NCBI GenBank assembly: GCA_014380205.1
Contig: JACMKH010000360.1
Span: forward strand, 1 to 14,454
Source of the DNA: Sphingomonadaceae bacterium
GTDB taxonomy: Bacteria > Pseudomonadota > Alphaproteobacteria > Sphingomonadales > Sphingomonadaceae
DNA: 14,454 nt
Direction of reading: 5' to 3'
Of the stretch, positions 1 to 7,896 are shown in pieces (within the stretch, counting starts at the first letter, position 1; each line of letters begins with the position of its first letter). The notes under the pieces were generated by a model. It saw nothing but the letters and a program-made list of their open reading frames with translations. It had not been told where the DNA came from and did not search any database. Made by a program: the position numbers and the translations under genes.

Positions 1-1
1 C

Positions 2-919
2 GCGATCGGCGGCTGGACGCGCCCGAGCCTCGTCGAGCAGCCGTGCTTCGAGGTCGATGGCGGCCGCCACCCCGTGGTCGAGGCGGCGGTCGAGCGCGCG
101 GGCGACCGCTTCGTCGCCAACGACCTTTCGCTCGGCCACGACGAGCGCCTCTGGCTCGTCACCGGCCCCAACATGGGGGGCAAGTCCACCTTCCTCCGCC
201 AGAACGCGCTGATCGCGGTGCTCGCCCAGGCGGGAAGCTATGTCCCCGCCGCGCGCGCGAAGCTCGGCATCGTCGATCGGCTGTTCAGTCGTGTCGGCGC
301 GTCGGACAATCTCGCGCGCGGGCGATCGACCTTCATGGTCGAGATGGTCGAGACCGCCGCGATCCTCGCCCAAGCGACCAGCCAAAGCTTCGTCATCCTC
401 GACGAAGTCGGCCGCGGCACCTCGACTTATGACGGGCTCGCGATCGCCTGGGCGGTGGTCGAGGCGGTCCACGACGTCAACCGCTGCCGCTGCCTGTTCG
501 CGACGCACTATCATGAGCTGACGCGGCTCGCCGAGCGCTGCGACGCGCTTTCGCTCCACCATGTCCGCGCGCGCGAGTGGAAGGGCGATCTCGTGCTGCT
601 CCACGAGCTCGCCGAGGGACCCGCCGACAGGAGCTACGGCATCGCCGTCGCCAAGCTCGCGGGGCTTCCGCCCGCGACCGTCACGCGCGCCAAATCGGTG
701 CTCGCCAAGCTCGAGGCGGGGCGCGCCGCGACCGGTGGGCTCGCCGCGGGGCTCGACGATTTGCCGCTGTTCGCCGCGGCGATGGAGCAGGAGGAAGCCG
801 CGCGCGATCCGCTGCGCGATGCGCTCGCCGATCTCGACATCGATGGATTGAGTCCGCGCGACGCGCTCGAGGCGCTCTATCGGTTGAAGCGCCTTCTAGC
901 CGACGGCGACGGCGCTTAA
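2..919 (+). CDS. mutS: DNA mismatch repair ATPase MutS, C-terminal part (5' end outside window)
   Basis: MutS binds mismatched DNA as a dimer and uses ATP to recruit MutL. The frame is open from base 2, and 305 residues plus a TAA stop are visible. They begin with the end of the lever/core region (W-x-R-P, then GRHPVVE) and contain the whole ATPase domain. Visible motifs are Walker [10 protein letters not shown] (about bases 161-190), the RSTFMVEM signature, Walker [16 protein letters not shown] and the ATHYHEL switch histidine. The DNA-binding N-terminal domains lie outside the window. Near the tail, DLPLF (bases 758-772) resembles a sliding-clamp-binding peptide, as known from other MutS proteins; that reading is inferred. 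The stop overlaps the stop of the convergent methyltransferase gene. Family assignment is certain; whether the full gene is intact cannot be seen. Confidence 0.97.
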   Translation, partial: AIGGWTRPSLVEQPCFEVDGGRHPVVEAAVERAGDRFVANDLSLGHDERLWLVTGPNMGGKSTFLRQNALIAVLAQAGSYVPAARAKLGIVDRLFSRVGASDNLARGRSTFMVEMVETAAILAQATSQSFVILDEVGRGTSTYDGLAIAWAVVEAVHDVNRCRCLFATHYHELTRLAERCDALSLHHVRAREWKGDLVLLHELAEGPADRSYGIAVAKLAGLPPATVTRAKSVLAKLEAGRAATGGLAAGLDDLPLFAAAMEQEEAARDPLRDALADLDIDGLSPRDALEALYRLKRLLADGDGA

Positions 920-1617
920 ACGGGGCGCGCGGCGAGCGCTTCGCGAAGCTCGCCGATGATCGCCTCCAGGGGCGCGAAGCGGAACGAGGCGCGCTCGATG
1001 ATTGCGCGCTCGTACCCCGCGAGGCCGATATCGGACACGAACCGTTCGTCGACCGTCTCGCGCGGCGCCTGCCACATGACGAGCTGGCCGTGATTGTCGC
1101 TCACGCAGCGGAACGTCCAACTTTGCAGGAAGGAATCGATGAACAGGACGAGCTTGTAGACGTCGCCCATCCAGGCCTTGTTCTCGAGGCCGAGATGCTC
1201 CCTCACCGCCACGAAATCCGCGCGCGCGCGCTGCGCCGCGGCGAGCGAGTTGGGAAAGATGTCGTCGATGATGATCACACTTCGATCGGCGAGGTGCGAG
1301 AGCGCGTTCATCAGATCGCGCAAGGTTTGCTCGAAGGTGTGCAGCCCGTCGATATAGATGACGTCGAACTTCTCCCCTATCGGGCACTGCGCGAAGAACG
1401 CATCACTGGGAAGGTTGAAATACCGTGCTTCGGGATGGCTGCTCCGCGCGTCCCCGACGTCGAACTTGAAGTATGGATCGACCGCGGTTTTCCGGAAGGC
1501 GCGGGTTTCGTGGAAGGTCGCGCCTTTCGCGACGCCGATCTCGAGATATCGGGGTTGCGCGAAGAGATCGAGCGCGGACTGGACGACCTGGGCGCGGCTC
1601 GCTCGCATCTCGTCCAC
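916..1617 (-). CDS. Class I SAM-dependent methyltransferase, substrate unknown
   Basis: A 233-residue Rossmann-fold methyltransferase that probably transfers a methyl group from S-adenosylmethionine to a small molecule or glycan. Motif I is [12 protein letters not shown] (residues 24-35), an acidic residue ends strand 2 (TAVDP, D47), and strand 4 is [14 protein letters not shown] (84-97), followed by VIIIDDIFP (114-122). The IDGLHTFEQ signature fits the Methyltransf_24-like group, which often acts in polysaccharide or secondary metabolism; that is family knowledge, not shown here. There is no signal peptide, so it is cytosolic. I used the GTG at 1617, which has GAAGAG just upstream; an ATG at 1608 would remove three residues. 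The TAA stop shares bases with the mutS stop (TTAA at 916-919). No pathway partner is adjacent, so the substrate stays open. Confidence 0.9.
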   Translation of the reverse strand: MDEMRASRAQVVQSALDLFAQPRYLEIGVAKGATFHETRAFRKTAVDPYFKFDVGDARSSHPEARYFNLPSDAFFAQCPIGEKFDVIYIDGLHTFEQTLRDLMNALSHLADRSVIIIDDIFPNSLAAAQRARADFVAVREHLGLENKAWMGDVYKLVLFIDSFLQSWTFRCVSDNHGQLVMWQAPRETVDERFVSDIGLAGYERAIIERASFRFAPLEAIIGELREALAARPV

Positions 1618-1633
1618 TCTTCACCGCTATTGC

Positions 1634-1659
1634 GCCCGCGAGCCACGCTGGTTGCGGGC
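1634..1659 (+). other. Hairpin in the methyltransferase-glnD divergent region
   Basis: GCCCGC (1634-1639) pairs with GCGGGC (1654-1659). After one bulged G, AGCCA (1641-1645) pairs with TGGTT (1649-1653) around a CGC loop. The G-T wobble is tolerated only in RNA copied from the + strand, which points to the glnD leader. There is no T tract, so it is not an obvious terminator. It could be a leader structure, a binding site, or chance in GC-rich DNA. I see no convincing promoter elsewhere in 1618-1730. Confidence 0.35.
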
Positions 1660-1730
1660 CGACGGCCTGTCAATAGCGCGCCGCGACGCGCGCCCTTCTC
1701 TATTGGGACGGGCCAGCCTAGATCGGGGCC

Positions 1731-4487
1731 ATGTCCGCCGACCGCATCCCCAACCGCCGCGAGATCATCGACCGGCGCGTTTTCGCCGACCGGTTGCGCA
1801 CGCTCGATCCCGACGACGCGGGACCGTTGCGCCAGGCGGCGGTCGCCGTGCTGCGCGAAGCCAATGAGGCGGGACGCGCCGAGATCGCGCGGCGGCTCGC
1901 CGAGTCCCCGACCAACGGCCAGCTCATCGCCGAATCCTATTCGTTCCTGACCGACCAGCTGCTTCGGCTGATCTTCGATTTCACCGTCCAGCGGCTCTAT
2001 CCCAACAGCAACCCCTCGGAGGCCGAGCGGCTCGCGCTGGTCGCGGTCGGCGGCTACGGGCGCAACGAGATGGCGCCTTTCTCGGACGTCGACATCGGCT
2101 TCCTGACGCCGTGGAAGCAGACCGGCTGGGCCGAGCAGGTGATTGAAACGATCCTTTACACGCTGTGGGACCTCGGGCTGAAGGTCGGCCAGTCGAGCCG
2201 CTCGCTCGACGATGTCGTGCGCATGGCCAAATCCGACCTCACCATCCGCACCGCACTGCTCGAATCGCGCTACATCTGGGGCGACGAGGCGCTGTTCGAC
2301 GAGGCGCAGCGCCGCTTCGCCAAGGAGGTCGTCGCGGGGACCGCGCGAGGCTTCGTCGCCGCCAAGCTCGACGAGCGCAATGCGCGCCACACGCGGATGG
2401 GCGACAGCCGCTATCTCGTCGAGCCCCACGTCAAGGAGGGCAAGGGGGGCTTGCGCGATCTCCACGCGCTGTTCTGGATCGGCAAATACATCCACCGCGT
2501 CCAGACCATCGACGAGCTCGTCGACCACGGGCTCCTCACCGCCGAGGAGCTGCGCGCCTTCCGCAAGTCGCGCCGCTTTCTCTGGGCGGTGCGCTGTCAT
2601 CTCCATCTGCTCGCCGGTCGAGCCGAGGAGCGGCTGACCTTCGATTTCCAGCCCGAGATCGCGCGGCGGATGGGCTACGCCGGTCGCACCGGCCGCTCGT
2701 CGGTCGAGCGCTTCATGCAGCATTATTTCCTCGTCGCGAAGCAGGTCGGCGACGTCACCGGCGTGTTCCTCGCGCATCTCGACGAGCAGTACGCCGGCCG
2801 CGGCCGTCGCTTCAACCTGCCGAGCCTGCGGCGGCGGCCCAGCAACCTCAACGGCTTCACGCTCGATCGCGGGCGGCTGTCGGCGCCGGGCGACGGCTTC
2901 TTCCGCGAGGATCCGGTCCGCCTGCTCGAGTTGTTCGCGCTCGCCGACCGCCACGGGCTCGAGATCCACCCGCAGACGATGCGCCTTGCCGGGCGCGACG
3001 AGAAGCTTGTCGCGGGCGTACGCGAGGATCCGCGCGCCAACGCGCTGTTCCTCGACGTGCTGACCTCTCCGCGCGATCCCGAGACGGTGCTGCGCTGGAT
3101 GAACGAGGCCGGCGTGTTCGGCCGCTTCGTTCCCGATTTCGGTCGCGTCGTCGCCCGAATGCAGTTCGACATGTATCATCACTACACCGTCGACGAGCAC
3201 ACCATCCGCGCGATCGGGTTGCTCGCAAGGATCGAAAGCGGCCAGCTCCGCGACGACCATCCACTCTCGACCCAGATCATCAACCGGCTCGTCTCGCGCC
3301 GCGCGCTCTACGTCGCGGTGCTGCTCCACGACATCGCCAAGGGGCGCGGCGGCGATCATTCGGAGCTCGGCGGCGAGGTCGCCGAGCAACTGTGCCCCCG
3401 CCTCGGGCTCGACAAGGCCGAGACCCAGCTCGTCGCCTGGCTCGTGCGCCACCATCTCCTGATGTCGGCGACCGCGTTCAAGCGCGACCTTTCGGACTTC
3501 AAGACGATCCAGGATTTCGTCGCGGCGGTGAAGAGCCCCGAGCGCTTGAACCTGCTGCTCGTGCTCACCGTGGTCGACATCCGCGCGGTGGGCCCCGGCG
3601 TGTGGAACGGTTGGAAGCGCCAGCTGCTCTCCGAGCTGTTCGACGCCGCCGAGGAGATGCTCCGGCTCGGCCACAAGCAGAGGGGCCGCCCCGAGCGGAT
3701 CGAGGCGTCGCAATGCCGCATGGCCGAAGCGCTCGACTGGCCCGACACGGCGATCGCCGCGCACGTCCGCCGCATGCCCGATTCCTATTGGATCGCCGAG
3801 CCCGCCGACGTGCTCGCCGCCAACGCGCGCCAGATCGCCGCCGCCGACGCGGCGGGCGAGACGCTATCGATCCGAAGCCGTTTCGAGCCCGAGCTCGGCG
3901 CAACGCTGGTGACGATCTACGCCGCCGACCATCCGGGGCTGTTCTACCGGCTCGCAGGCGCGATCCATCTCGCCGGCGCCAACGTCGTCGACGCGCGCAT
4001 CCACACCAGCCGCGACGGCATGGCGGTCGACAATATCCTCGTCCAGGATCCGCTCGGCCGCCCCTTTGCGGAAGCTTCGCAGCTCGCACGGCTCGAGACC
4101 GCGATCGCCGACGCGCTCGCCAACCGCCACAAGCTCAGGGACCGGCTCGAGGCGCGCCCGCTGCCGCGCACGCGCGCCGAAGCGTTCCGCATCGAGCCGC
4201 TCGCGTTGATCGATAACAAGGCCTCGAACCGCTACACGGTGATCGAGGTCAACGCGCTCGACCGGCCCGCGCTGCTCAACGCGCTCGCCCACGCGCTCTT
4301 CCAGTCGCGCGTGACGATCCACTCGGCGCATATCGCGACCTATGGCGAGCGCGCGGTCGACACCTTCTATTTGACCGACCTGTTCGGCGAGAAGATCACC
4401 AACGGCCCGCGCCTGAAAGCGCTCCAGAAGCGGCTGCTCGAGGCGATCGGGGGAGAGTCGGCGGTGGAGGCGATCGCGGCGGAATAG
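1731..4487 (+). CDS. glnD: Bifunctional [protein-PII] uridylyltransferase/uridylyl-removing enzyme
   Basis: GlnD adds UMP to PII proteins (GlnB/GlnK) when glutamine is low and removes it when glutamine is high, setting the nitrogen response in the cytosol. The 918 residues carry the full domain order. The nucleotidyltransferase motif is VAVGGYGRNEMAPFSDVDI (about 104-122). A PII-uridylyltransferase linker region follows. The HD hydrolase domain has YHHYTVDEH (from 482) and LLHDIAKGRGGDH with H533-D534. Two C-terminal ACT domains start near residues 723 (LVTIYAADHPGLF) and 835 (YTVIEVNALDRPALL); in this family they sense glutamine. The length is normal. The ATG at 1731 gives a typical N-terminus, with GGGG a few bases upstream as a weak ribosome-binding site. 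A hairpin terminator follows 22 bases after the TAG stop. Both active sites look intact. Confidence 0.98.
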   Translation: MSADRIPNRREIIDRRVFADRLRTLDPDDAGPLRQAAVAVLREANEAGRAEIARRLAESPTNGQLIAESYSFLTDQLLRLIFDFTVQRLYPNSNPSEAERLALVAVGGYGRNEMAPFSDVDIGFLTPWKQTGWAEQVIETILYTLWDLGLKVGQSSRSLDDVVRMAKSDLTIRTALLESRYIWGDEALFDEAQRRFAKEVVAGTARGFVAAKLDERNARHTRMGDSRYLVEPHVKEGKGGLRDLHALFWIGKYIHRVQTIDELVDHGLLTAEELRAFRKSRRFLWAVRCHLHLLAGRAEERLTFDFQPEIARRMGYAGRTGRSSVERFMQHYFLVAKQVGDVTGVFLAHLDEQYAGRGRRFNLPSLRRRPSNLNGFTLDRGRLSAPGDGFFREDPVRLLELFALADRHGLEIHPQTMRLAGRDEKLVAGVREDPRANALFLDVLTSPRDPETVLRWMNEAGVFGRFVPDFGRVVARMQFDMYHHYTVDEHTIRAIGLLARIESGQLRDDHPLSTQIINRLVSRRALYVAVLLHDIAKGRGGDHSELGGEVAEQLCPRLGLDKAETQLVAWLVRHHLLMSATAFKRDLSDFKTIQDFVAAVKSPERLNLLLVLTVVDIRAVGPGVWNGWKRQLLSELFDAAEEMLRLGHKQRGRPERIEASQCRMAEALDWPDTAIAAHVRRMPDSYWIAEPADVLAANARQIAAADAAGETLSIRSRFEPELGATLVTIYAADHPGLFYRLAGAIHLAGANVVDARIHTSRDGMAVDNILVQDPLGRPFAEASQLARLETAIADALANRHKLRDRLEARPLPRTRAEAFRIEPLALIDNKASNRYTVIEVNALDRPALLNALAHALFQSRVTIHSAHIATYGERAVDTFYLTDLFGEKITNGPRLKALQKRLLEAIGGESAVEAIAAE

Positions 4488-4509
4488 GACGCGTTCCATC
4501 CCGTGAGCA

Positions 4510-4554
4510 ACGAAACGGGCCCGCGCCTCCCTTGGGAGGGCGGGCCCGTTTCGT
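4510..4554. terminator. Strong bidirectional hairpin terminator between glnD and the TonB receptor gene
   Basis: Bases 4510-4524 pair perfectly with 4540-4554 (15 bp). After one bulged G at 4525, 4526-4531 pair with 4534-4539, closing on a very tight loop (CTTG if the last pair opens). The outer arm ends in CGTTTCGT on one strand and ACGAAACG on the other, so a TTT lies at the stem base in both directions, but no long U run follows. It starts 22 bases after the glnD stop and 15 bases beyond the receptor stop, so it is well placed to end both convergent transcripts. Confidence 0.85.
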
Positions 4555-4569
4555 GTCCGGTCGCGCCCC

Positions 4570-7308
4570 TCAGAAGCGCGTGCGCACCGTGAGCCCGTAG
4601 GTCCGCGGCTCGGCGAGGAAGGCCGAGAAGACCTGCGTTCCGCCGGGGTAGTCGGCCGCCGGGAAATTGGGATGGGCACCGACGCCGGGGCCCGCCTGGA
4701 AGGGCGTGTTGAACGCGACCTGGGTGTAGCCCTGGTCGAACAGGTTCTGCGCCCAGGCCTCGACCGCCCAGACGTTGTCGCGCCCGCGCAGCCCGATCCG
4801 CGCGTTGACCAGCGCGAAGCCGTCCTGGAACTTCTGTGGGAACTGGTCCGAGCCCGTGTTGTAGCCGCTGTTGACGCGCGTATCGACGTAGAACAGGCCC
4901 GAAAGTCCGGTGTCGCCGATCGGCGGGGTCCAGGTCAGCGCGCCCGTGACGACGAGGCCGGGCGCGTTCGACAGCCGGTTGCCCGGAAGCAGCCGCAGCG
5001 CGGGATCGAGCGGCGCGCCATCGTCGGTGCCGACGAGGTCGTTGGCGTAGCTCATGTCGGCGACGGTGATCCCCGCGCTGAGCCGCAGATAGTCGACCGG
5101 AACCACGCTCGCCTCGACCTCGACGCCGGTCGAGCTCACCCCCGGCCCGACATCCTCGGGCGCGCACGCGCCGGTCGCCGCCGACAGATCCTCGTCGCTC
5201 GTGCCGAGATCGGCCGAGCAGCCGTTGATGTTCTGGACGAGGAAGACCGTGCCGTTGAAGGTGTTGAGCTGGAAGTTCGAGAATTCCTGGTGGAACAGCG
5301 CCGCGGCGAGCTGGACGTCGCGCGACTCGTATTTGACGCCGATCTCGAACGCGTCGACCTCCTCCTGGTCGAACTGGAGCCGCCCAACGTCGAGCCCCGA
5401 CGACGGGCTAGATAGCGGGAACAGCACCGAGCTGGTCAGCGCCGACCGATCGAGGTTGAAGCCGCCCGCCTTGTAGCCGCGCGAGAAGCTCGCATAGACT
5501 AGCCAGTCGTCACCAGGCCGCCACGACAGCACCGCAGTTCCAGTGAACTCGTCCTCGCTGCGGCTGTCCGACAGATTGAGCGAGTTGAGTCCCGCGGTCG
5601 AGTTGCCCTGGCAAGCCAGCCCGATGAGGCCGCCGACCACCGGCGTAAGCCCCGGGATGGCGAGCAGCGGCAGCAGCGCCGCCTGCTGCGCGGGGCAGAT
5701 CGTGTTGGTGTTGTTGAAGCTCGCCGCGAAATCCTTGCTCTCGTTGGTGTAGCGAACGCCGAGGGTAAGATCGATCGTGTCGGTGAGGCTGATGATGTTG
5801 TGCGTGAAGAAGGCGAAATTCTCGCTGGTCTGCTCGTAGAGCGCGTTGTCGTCGCCGACGTTGCGCACCGTGTCGAGCCGGTCGAGCCCCGCGACGATCG
5901 CCGGGCCGGCGGGGCCAAACGGCGATGGCACGCCGGGCACCACGCCGCTCAGCACCGCGCGGCCGGTCGGGCTGATGCAGCCCGACTGGCTCGCGTCGAA
6001 GAACACCGCGAGCCCGCCGCTGCCGATCAGCCGGCACGCGGCGAAGCGGCCGTATTCGCTGCCGAACTTGAGGTTGTCGGTGAGGTCGAGCGTCTCGTGC
6101 GCGTAATAGCCGCCGACCAGCCAGTCGAGCACGCCGCCGAACGCCTCGCCCTGGAAGCGGATCTCCTGGCTGAATGTCGCGAACTCGCGGCGAAATGAAT
6201 CGTCGCCCTCGCGATAGAGGATGTCGACAAGCCCGTAGTCGGTGTCCGACTCCTGGAAGCTGTCATATTGCCGATAGCCGGTGATCGCGGTCAGCCGCGC
6301 GCCGCCGAGATCCCAGTCGACTTGCAACGAGGCGCCCCAGTCCTCGGTCTCGCCTCCGTAGGAGCGGCCCGGAGTTATCGCGATATTGCGGTCATAGGGA
6401 TCGCCGGCCGAGGGGAAGAAGGTGGCGTAATCGACGCCCGCGACGGCGAGCAGCACGGGTATGATGGGGTTCTGCGTGGTCAGCAGCCCGGCGTTCGACG
6501 GCTCGAGATCGGTGGTCGCATAGACCGCCGCGCAGCAGCTTTCGTCGCGCCGCGTGTAATCGCCGATCAGCCGGAAGCTCAGATCGGGCGAGGCCTCGTA
6601 GAGCATCTGGCCGCGGATGAAATAGCGGTCGCGGTCGTTGACGTCCTGCCCCGAGATGGTGTCCTCGTAGAAGCCGTCGCGGTTCACATAGACGCCCTCG
6701 ATCCGATAGGCGAAGCCGCTGTCGCCGATCGGGCCGGTGAAGCCCGCGCCGAGGCGGTAGTAATCGTAGTTGCCGTAGCTCGCCTCGGCGGTTCCCTCAT
6801 GCTCGAACTGGGGGGCCGCGCTGATGACGTTGATCAGACCGGCCGAGGCGTTGCGGCCGAACAGCGTGCCCTGCGGCCCGCGCAGCACCTCGATGCGCTC
6901 GACCGCGCCAAGCTCGTTGAGGCCGATGCCCGAGCGCGAGCGATAGACGCCGTCGACGAACACCGCGACCGAGCTTTCGAGCCCCGGGTTGTCGCCGACC
7001 GTGCCGATGCCGCGGATGCGCGCCGAGCCGTTGGCTTCGGAGCCCGTCGAGGAGACGAGCAGCGAGGGGGCGAGCTGGTTGAGCTGGCGGATGTCGCTCG
7101 CGCCCGAATTCTGGAGCGACTCGGCCTGCACCGCCGAGACCGCGAGCGGCACGTCGAGCAGCCGCTGCTCGCGGCCCTGCGCGGTGACGATGATGACGTT
7201 GCTGTCGACGACCTCGGCGTCGGCGGCGGTGGCGGGATCGTCCTGCGCGAGCGCGGGGGCGCTCAGCGAAGCAAGGGCGGCGCCGGCGAGCAGCAGCGGC
7301 TTGTTCAT
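4570..7308 (-). CDS. TonB-dependent outer-membrane receptor
   Basis: A 912-residue outer-membrane beta-barrel that imports a scarce ligand using energy from TonB-ExbBD. Residues 1-21 form a signal peptide (cleavage after ALA, before QDD). VIIVTAQ (38-44) fits a TonB box. The plug domain spans about 48-165 and includes RIRGIGTVGDNPG and VERIEVLRGPQGTLFGRNASAGLIN. The barrel ends in TVRTRF, with the terminal Phe used for outer-membrane insertion. The start at 7308 is set by AGGGGAGA (7322-7315) six bases upstream and by the signal peptide; the longer open frame upstream to 7848 is not used. The eight cysteines occur in pairs (258/259, 425/444, 538/566, 697/715), probably in surface loops. The ligand is unknown: no iron, vitamin or sugar genes lie beside it, only a divergent VOC protein. 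Confidence 0.96.
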   Translation of the reverse strand: MNKPLLLAGAALASLSAPALAQDDPATAADAEVVDSNVIIVTAQGREQRLLDVPLAVSAVQAESLQNSGASDIRQLNQLAPSLLVSSTGSEANGSARIRGIGTVGDNPGLESSVAVFVDGVYRSRSGIGLNELGAVERIEVLRGPQGTLFGRNASAGLINVISAAPQFEHEGTAEASYGNYDYYRLGAGFTGPIGDSGFAYRIEGVYVNRDGFYEDTISGQDVNDRDRYFIRGQMLYEASPDLSFRLIGDYTRRDESCCAAVYATTDLEPSNAGLLTTQNPIIPVLLAVAGVDYATFFPSAGDPYDRNIAITPGRSYGGETEDWGASLQVDWDLGGARLTAITGYRQYDSFQESDTDYGLVDILYREGDDSFRREFATFSQEIRFQGEAFGGVLDWLVGGYYAHETLDLTDNLKFGSEYGRFAACRLIGSGGLAVFFDASQSGCISPTGRAVLSGVVPGVPSPFGPAGPAIVAGLDRLDTVRNVGDDNALYEQTSENFAFFTHNIISLTDTIDLTLGVRYTNESKDFAASFNNTNTICPAQQAALLPLLAIPGLTPVVGGLIGLACQGNSTAGLNSLNLSDSRSEDEFTGTAVLSWRPGDDWLVYASFSRGYKAGGFNLDRSALTSSVLFPLSSPSSGLDVGRLQFDQEEVDAFEIGVKYESRDVQLAAALFHQEFSNFQLNTFNGTVFLVQNINGCSADLGTSDEDLSAATGACAPEDVGPGVSSTGVEVEASVVPVDYLRLSAGITVADMSYANDLVGTDDGAPLDPALRLLPGNRLSNAPGLVVTGALTWTPPIGDTGLSGLFYVDTRVNSGYNTGSDQFPQKFQDGFALVNARIGLRGRDNVWAVEAWAQNLFDQGYTQVAFNTPFQAGPGVGAHPNFPAADYPGGTQVFSAFLAEPRTYGLTVRTRF

Positions 7309-7343
7309 CGTGTCTCTCCCCTGAGATGCGGTTTCGTTGTTCT

Positions 7344-7361
7344 TATGCGCCCATGCGCATA
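7344..7361. promoter_or_regulatory. Inverted repeat upstream of the TonB receptor gene (operator-like)
   Basis: TATGCGC (7344-7350), spacer CCAT, GCGCATA (7355-7361) is a perfect 7-4-7 inverted repeat. It lies 36-53 bases before the receptor start codon, where a repressor could cover the promoter or transcript start. It is relatively A/T-bearing within very GC-rich surroundings. The regulator is unknown, and no regulator gene is adjacent. Confidence 0.4.
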
Positions 7362-7423
7362 GGAATCCGCGCGGGTGCACGCCACGAATTTCGCGGATTC
7401 GCGCGGCGTTTCGCGGCGAGTGC

Positions 7424-7435
7424 GGCAAGTTTGCC
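7424..7435. promoter_or_regulatory. Short inverted repeat GGCAA-GT-TTGCC in the receptor/VOC divergent region
   Basis: A perfect 5-2-5 inverted repeat near the middle of the 204-base divergent region, just upstream of the candidate VOC promoter. It could be an operator shared by both genes, but at this length it could also be chance. Confidence 0.25.
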
Positions 7436-7452
7436 ACATCCGCCGGAAGGGG

Positions 7453-7482
7453 TTGCGCGGCGTCCCGATCGCAGCCGATAAG
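7453..7482 (+). promoter_or_regulatory. Candidate promoter of the VOC gene
   Basis: TTGCGC (7453-7458) and GATAAG (7477-7482), with an 18-base spacer, give moderate matches to the -35 and -10 boxes. Transcription would start near 7489, about 24 bases before the ATG at 7513. The evidence is spacing and partial consensus only. Confidence 0.35.
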
Positions 7483-7512
7483 GCGGGAAGTTGGACAGCA
7501 GGGAGCAGGGCG

Positions 7513-7896
7513 ATGCCGGTCGACGGGATGGGAGGGCTGTTCTTTCGCGCGAAGGACCCCGACGCGCTCAATGCCTGGTATCGCGACCGTCTCGGCGTCG
7601 GCGCGGGCTGCGTCAGCGATCCCGATGCCGAGCCCAACGAATGGGTTTGGCAGACGCTGGGCGGGCCGATGGTGTTCGCGCCGTTCAAGGCCGACAGCGA
7701 CTATTTCGCCGCCAACAAGGCGTTCATGATCAACCTGCGCGTGAGCGATCTCGACGGGCTGCTGGCGAAGCTGCGCGAGGCGGACATCGCGATCGTCACC
7801 AAGCCCGATTGGGACGATCCCGCCGTCGGCCGCTTCGCGCGCATCCACGACCCCGAGGGCAACGCGATCGAGCTCTGGGAGCCGCCCGCCGGTTAG
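7513..7896 (+). CDS. VOC-family (glyoxalase/bleomycin-resistance fold) protein
   Basis: A 127-residue cytosolic protein with the paired beta-alpha-beta-beta-beta modules of the vicinal oxygen chelate superfamily. The first module is FFRAKDPDALNAWYRDRLGV (10-29); the second starts at FMINLRVSDLDGLLAKLREA. It ends with FARIHDPEGNAIELWEP (108-124), where E120 matches the usual metal-ligand glutamate of the family. Members include glyoxalases, dioxygenases and resistance proteins, so the reaction cannot be named from sequence. The ATG at 7513 has AGGGAG (7500-7505) seven bases upstream and begins right at the fold; the longer open frame from 7375 adds residues that do not fit the family. It diverges from the TonB receptor gene, and its TAG overlaps the stop of the DUF305 gene. 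Confidence 0.88.
   Translation: MPVDGMGGLFFRAKDPDALNAWYRDRLGVGAGCVSDPDAEPNEWVWQTLGGPMVFAPFKADSDYFAANKAFMINLRVSDLDGLLAKLREADIAIVTKPDWDDPAVGRFARIHDPEGNAIELWEPPAG

Noticed and set aside
577..1950. 457-residue frame spanning the end of mutS, the methyltransferase gene and the start of glnD
   Set aside because: It overlaps three real genes and its translation has no domain signal.
1377..3764. 795-residue open frame antisense to glnD and the methyltransferase gene
   Set aside because: It lies opposite two well-supported genes, has low-complexity composition typical of GC-rich shadow frames, and shows no recognisable domain.
2165..4216. 683-residue Arg/Ala-rich frame inside glnD on the same strand
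   Set aside because: It is an out-of-frame shadow of glnD, with the extreme Arg/Pro/Ala composition expected from GC-rich codons read off frame.
6268..7362. 364-residue frame opposite the TonB receptor gene
   Set aside because: It is antisense to the conserved plug and early barrel of the receptor and looks like a shadow frame.
7421..7436. Minus-strand GG-N10-GC match resembling a sigma-54 promoter
   Set aside because: The -12 element reads CCGC instead of TTGC, no enhancer-binding regulator is nearby, and the match falls inside an inverted repeat that explains part of it.
7309..7848. N-terminal extension of the TonB receptor frame up to 7848
   Set aside because: It would run through the VOC gene and bury the signal peptide; the start at 7308 has a strong ribosome-binding site.
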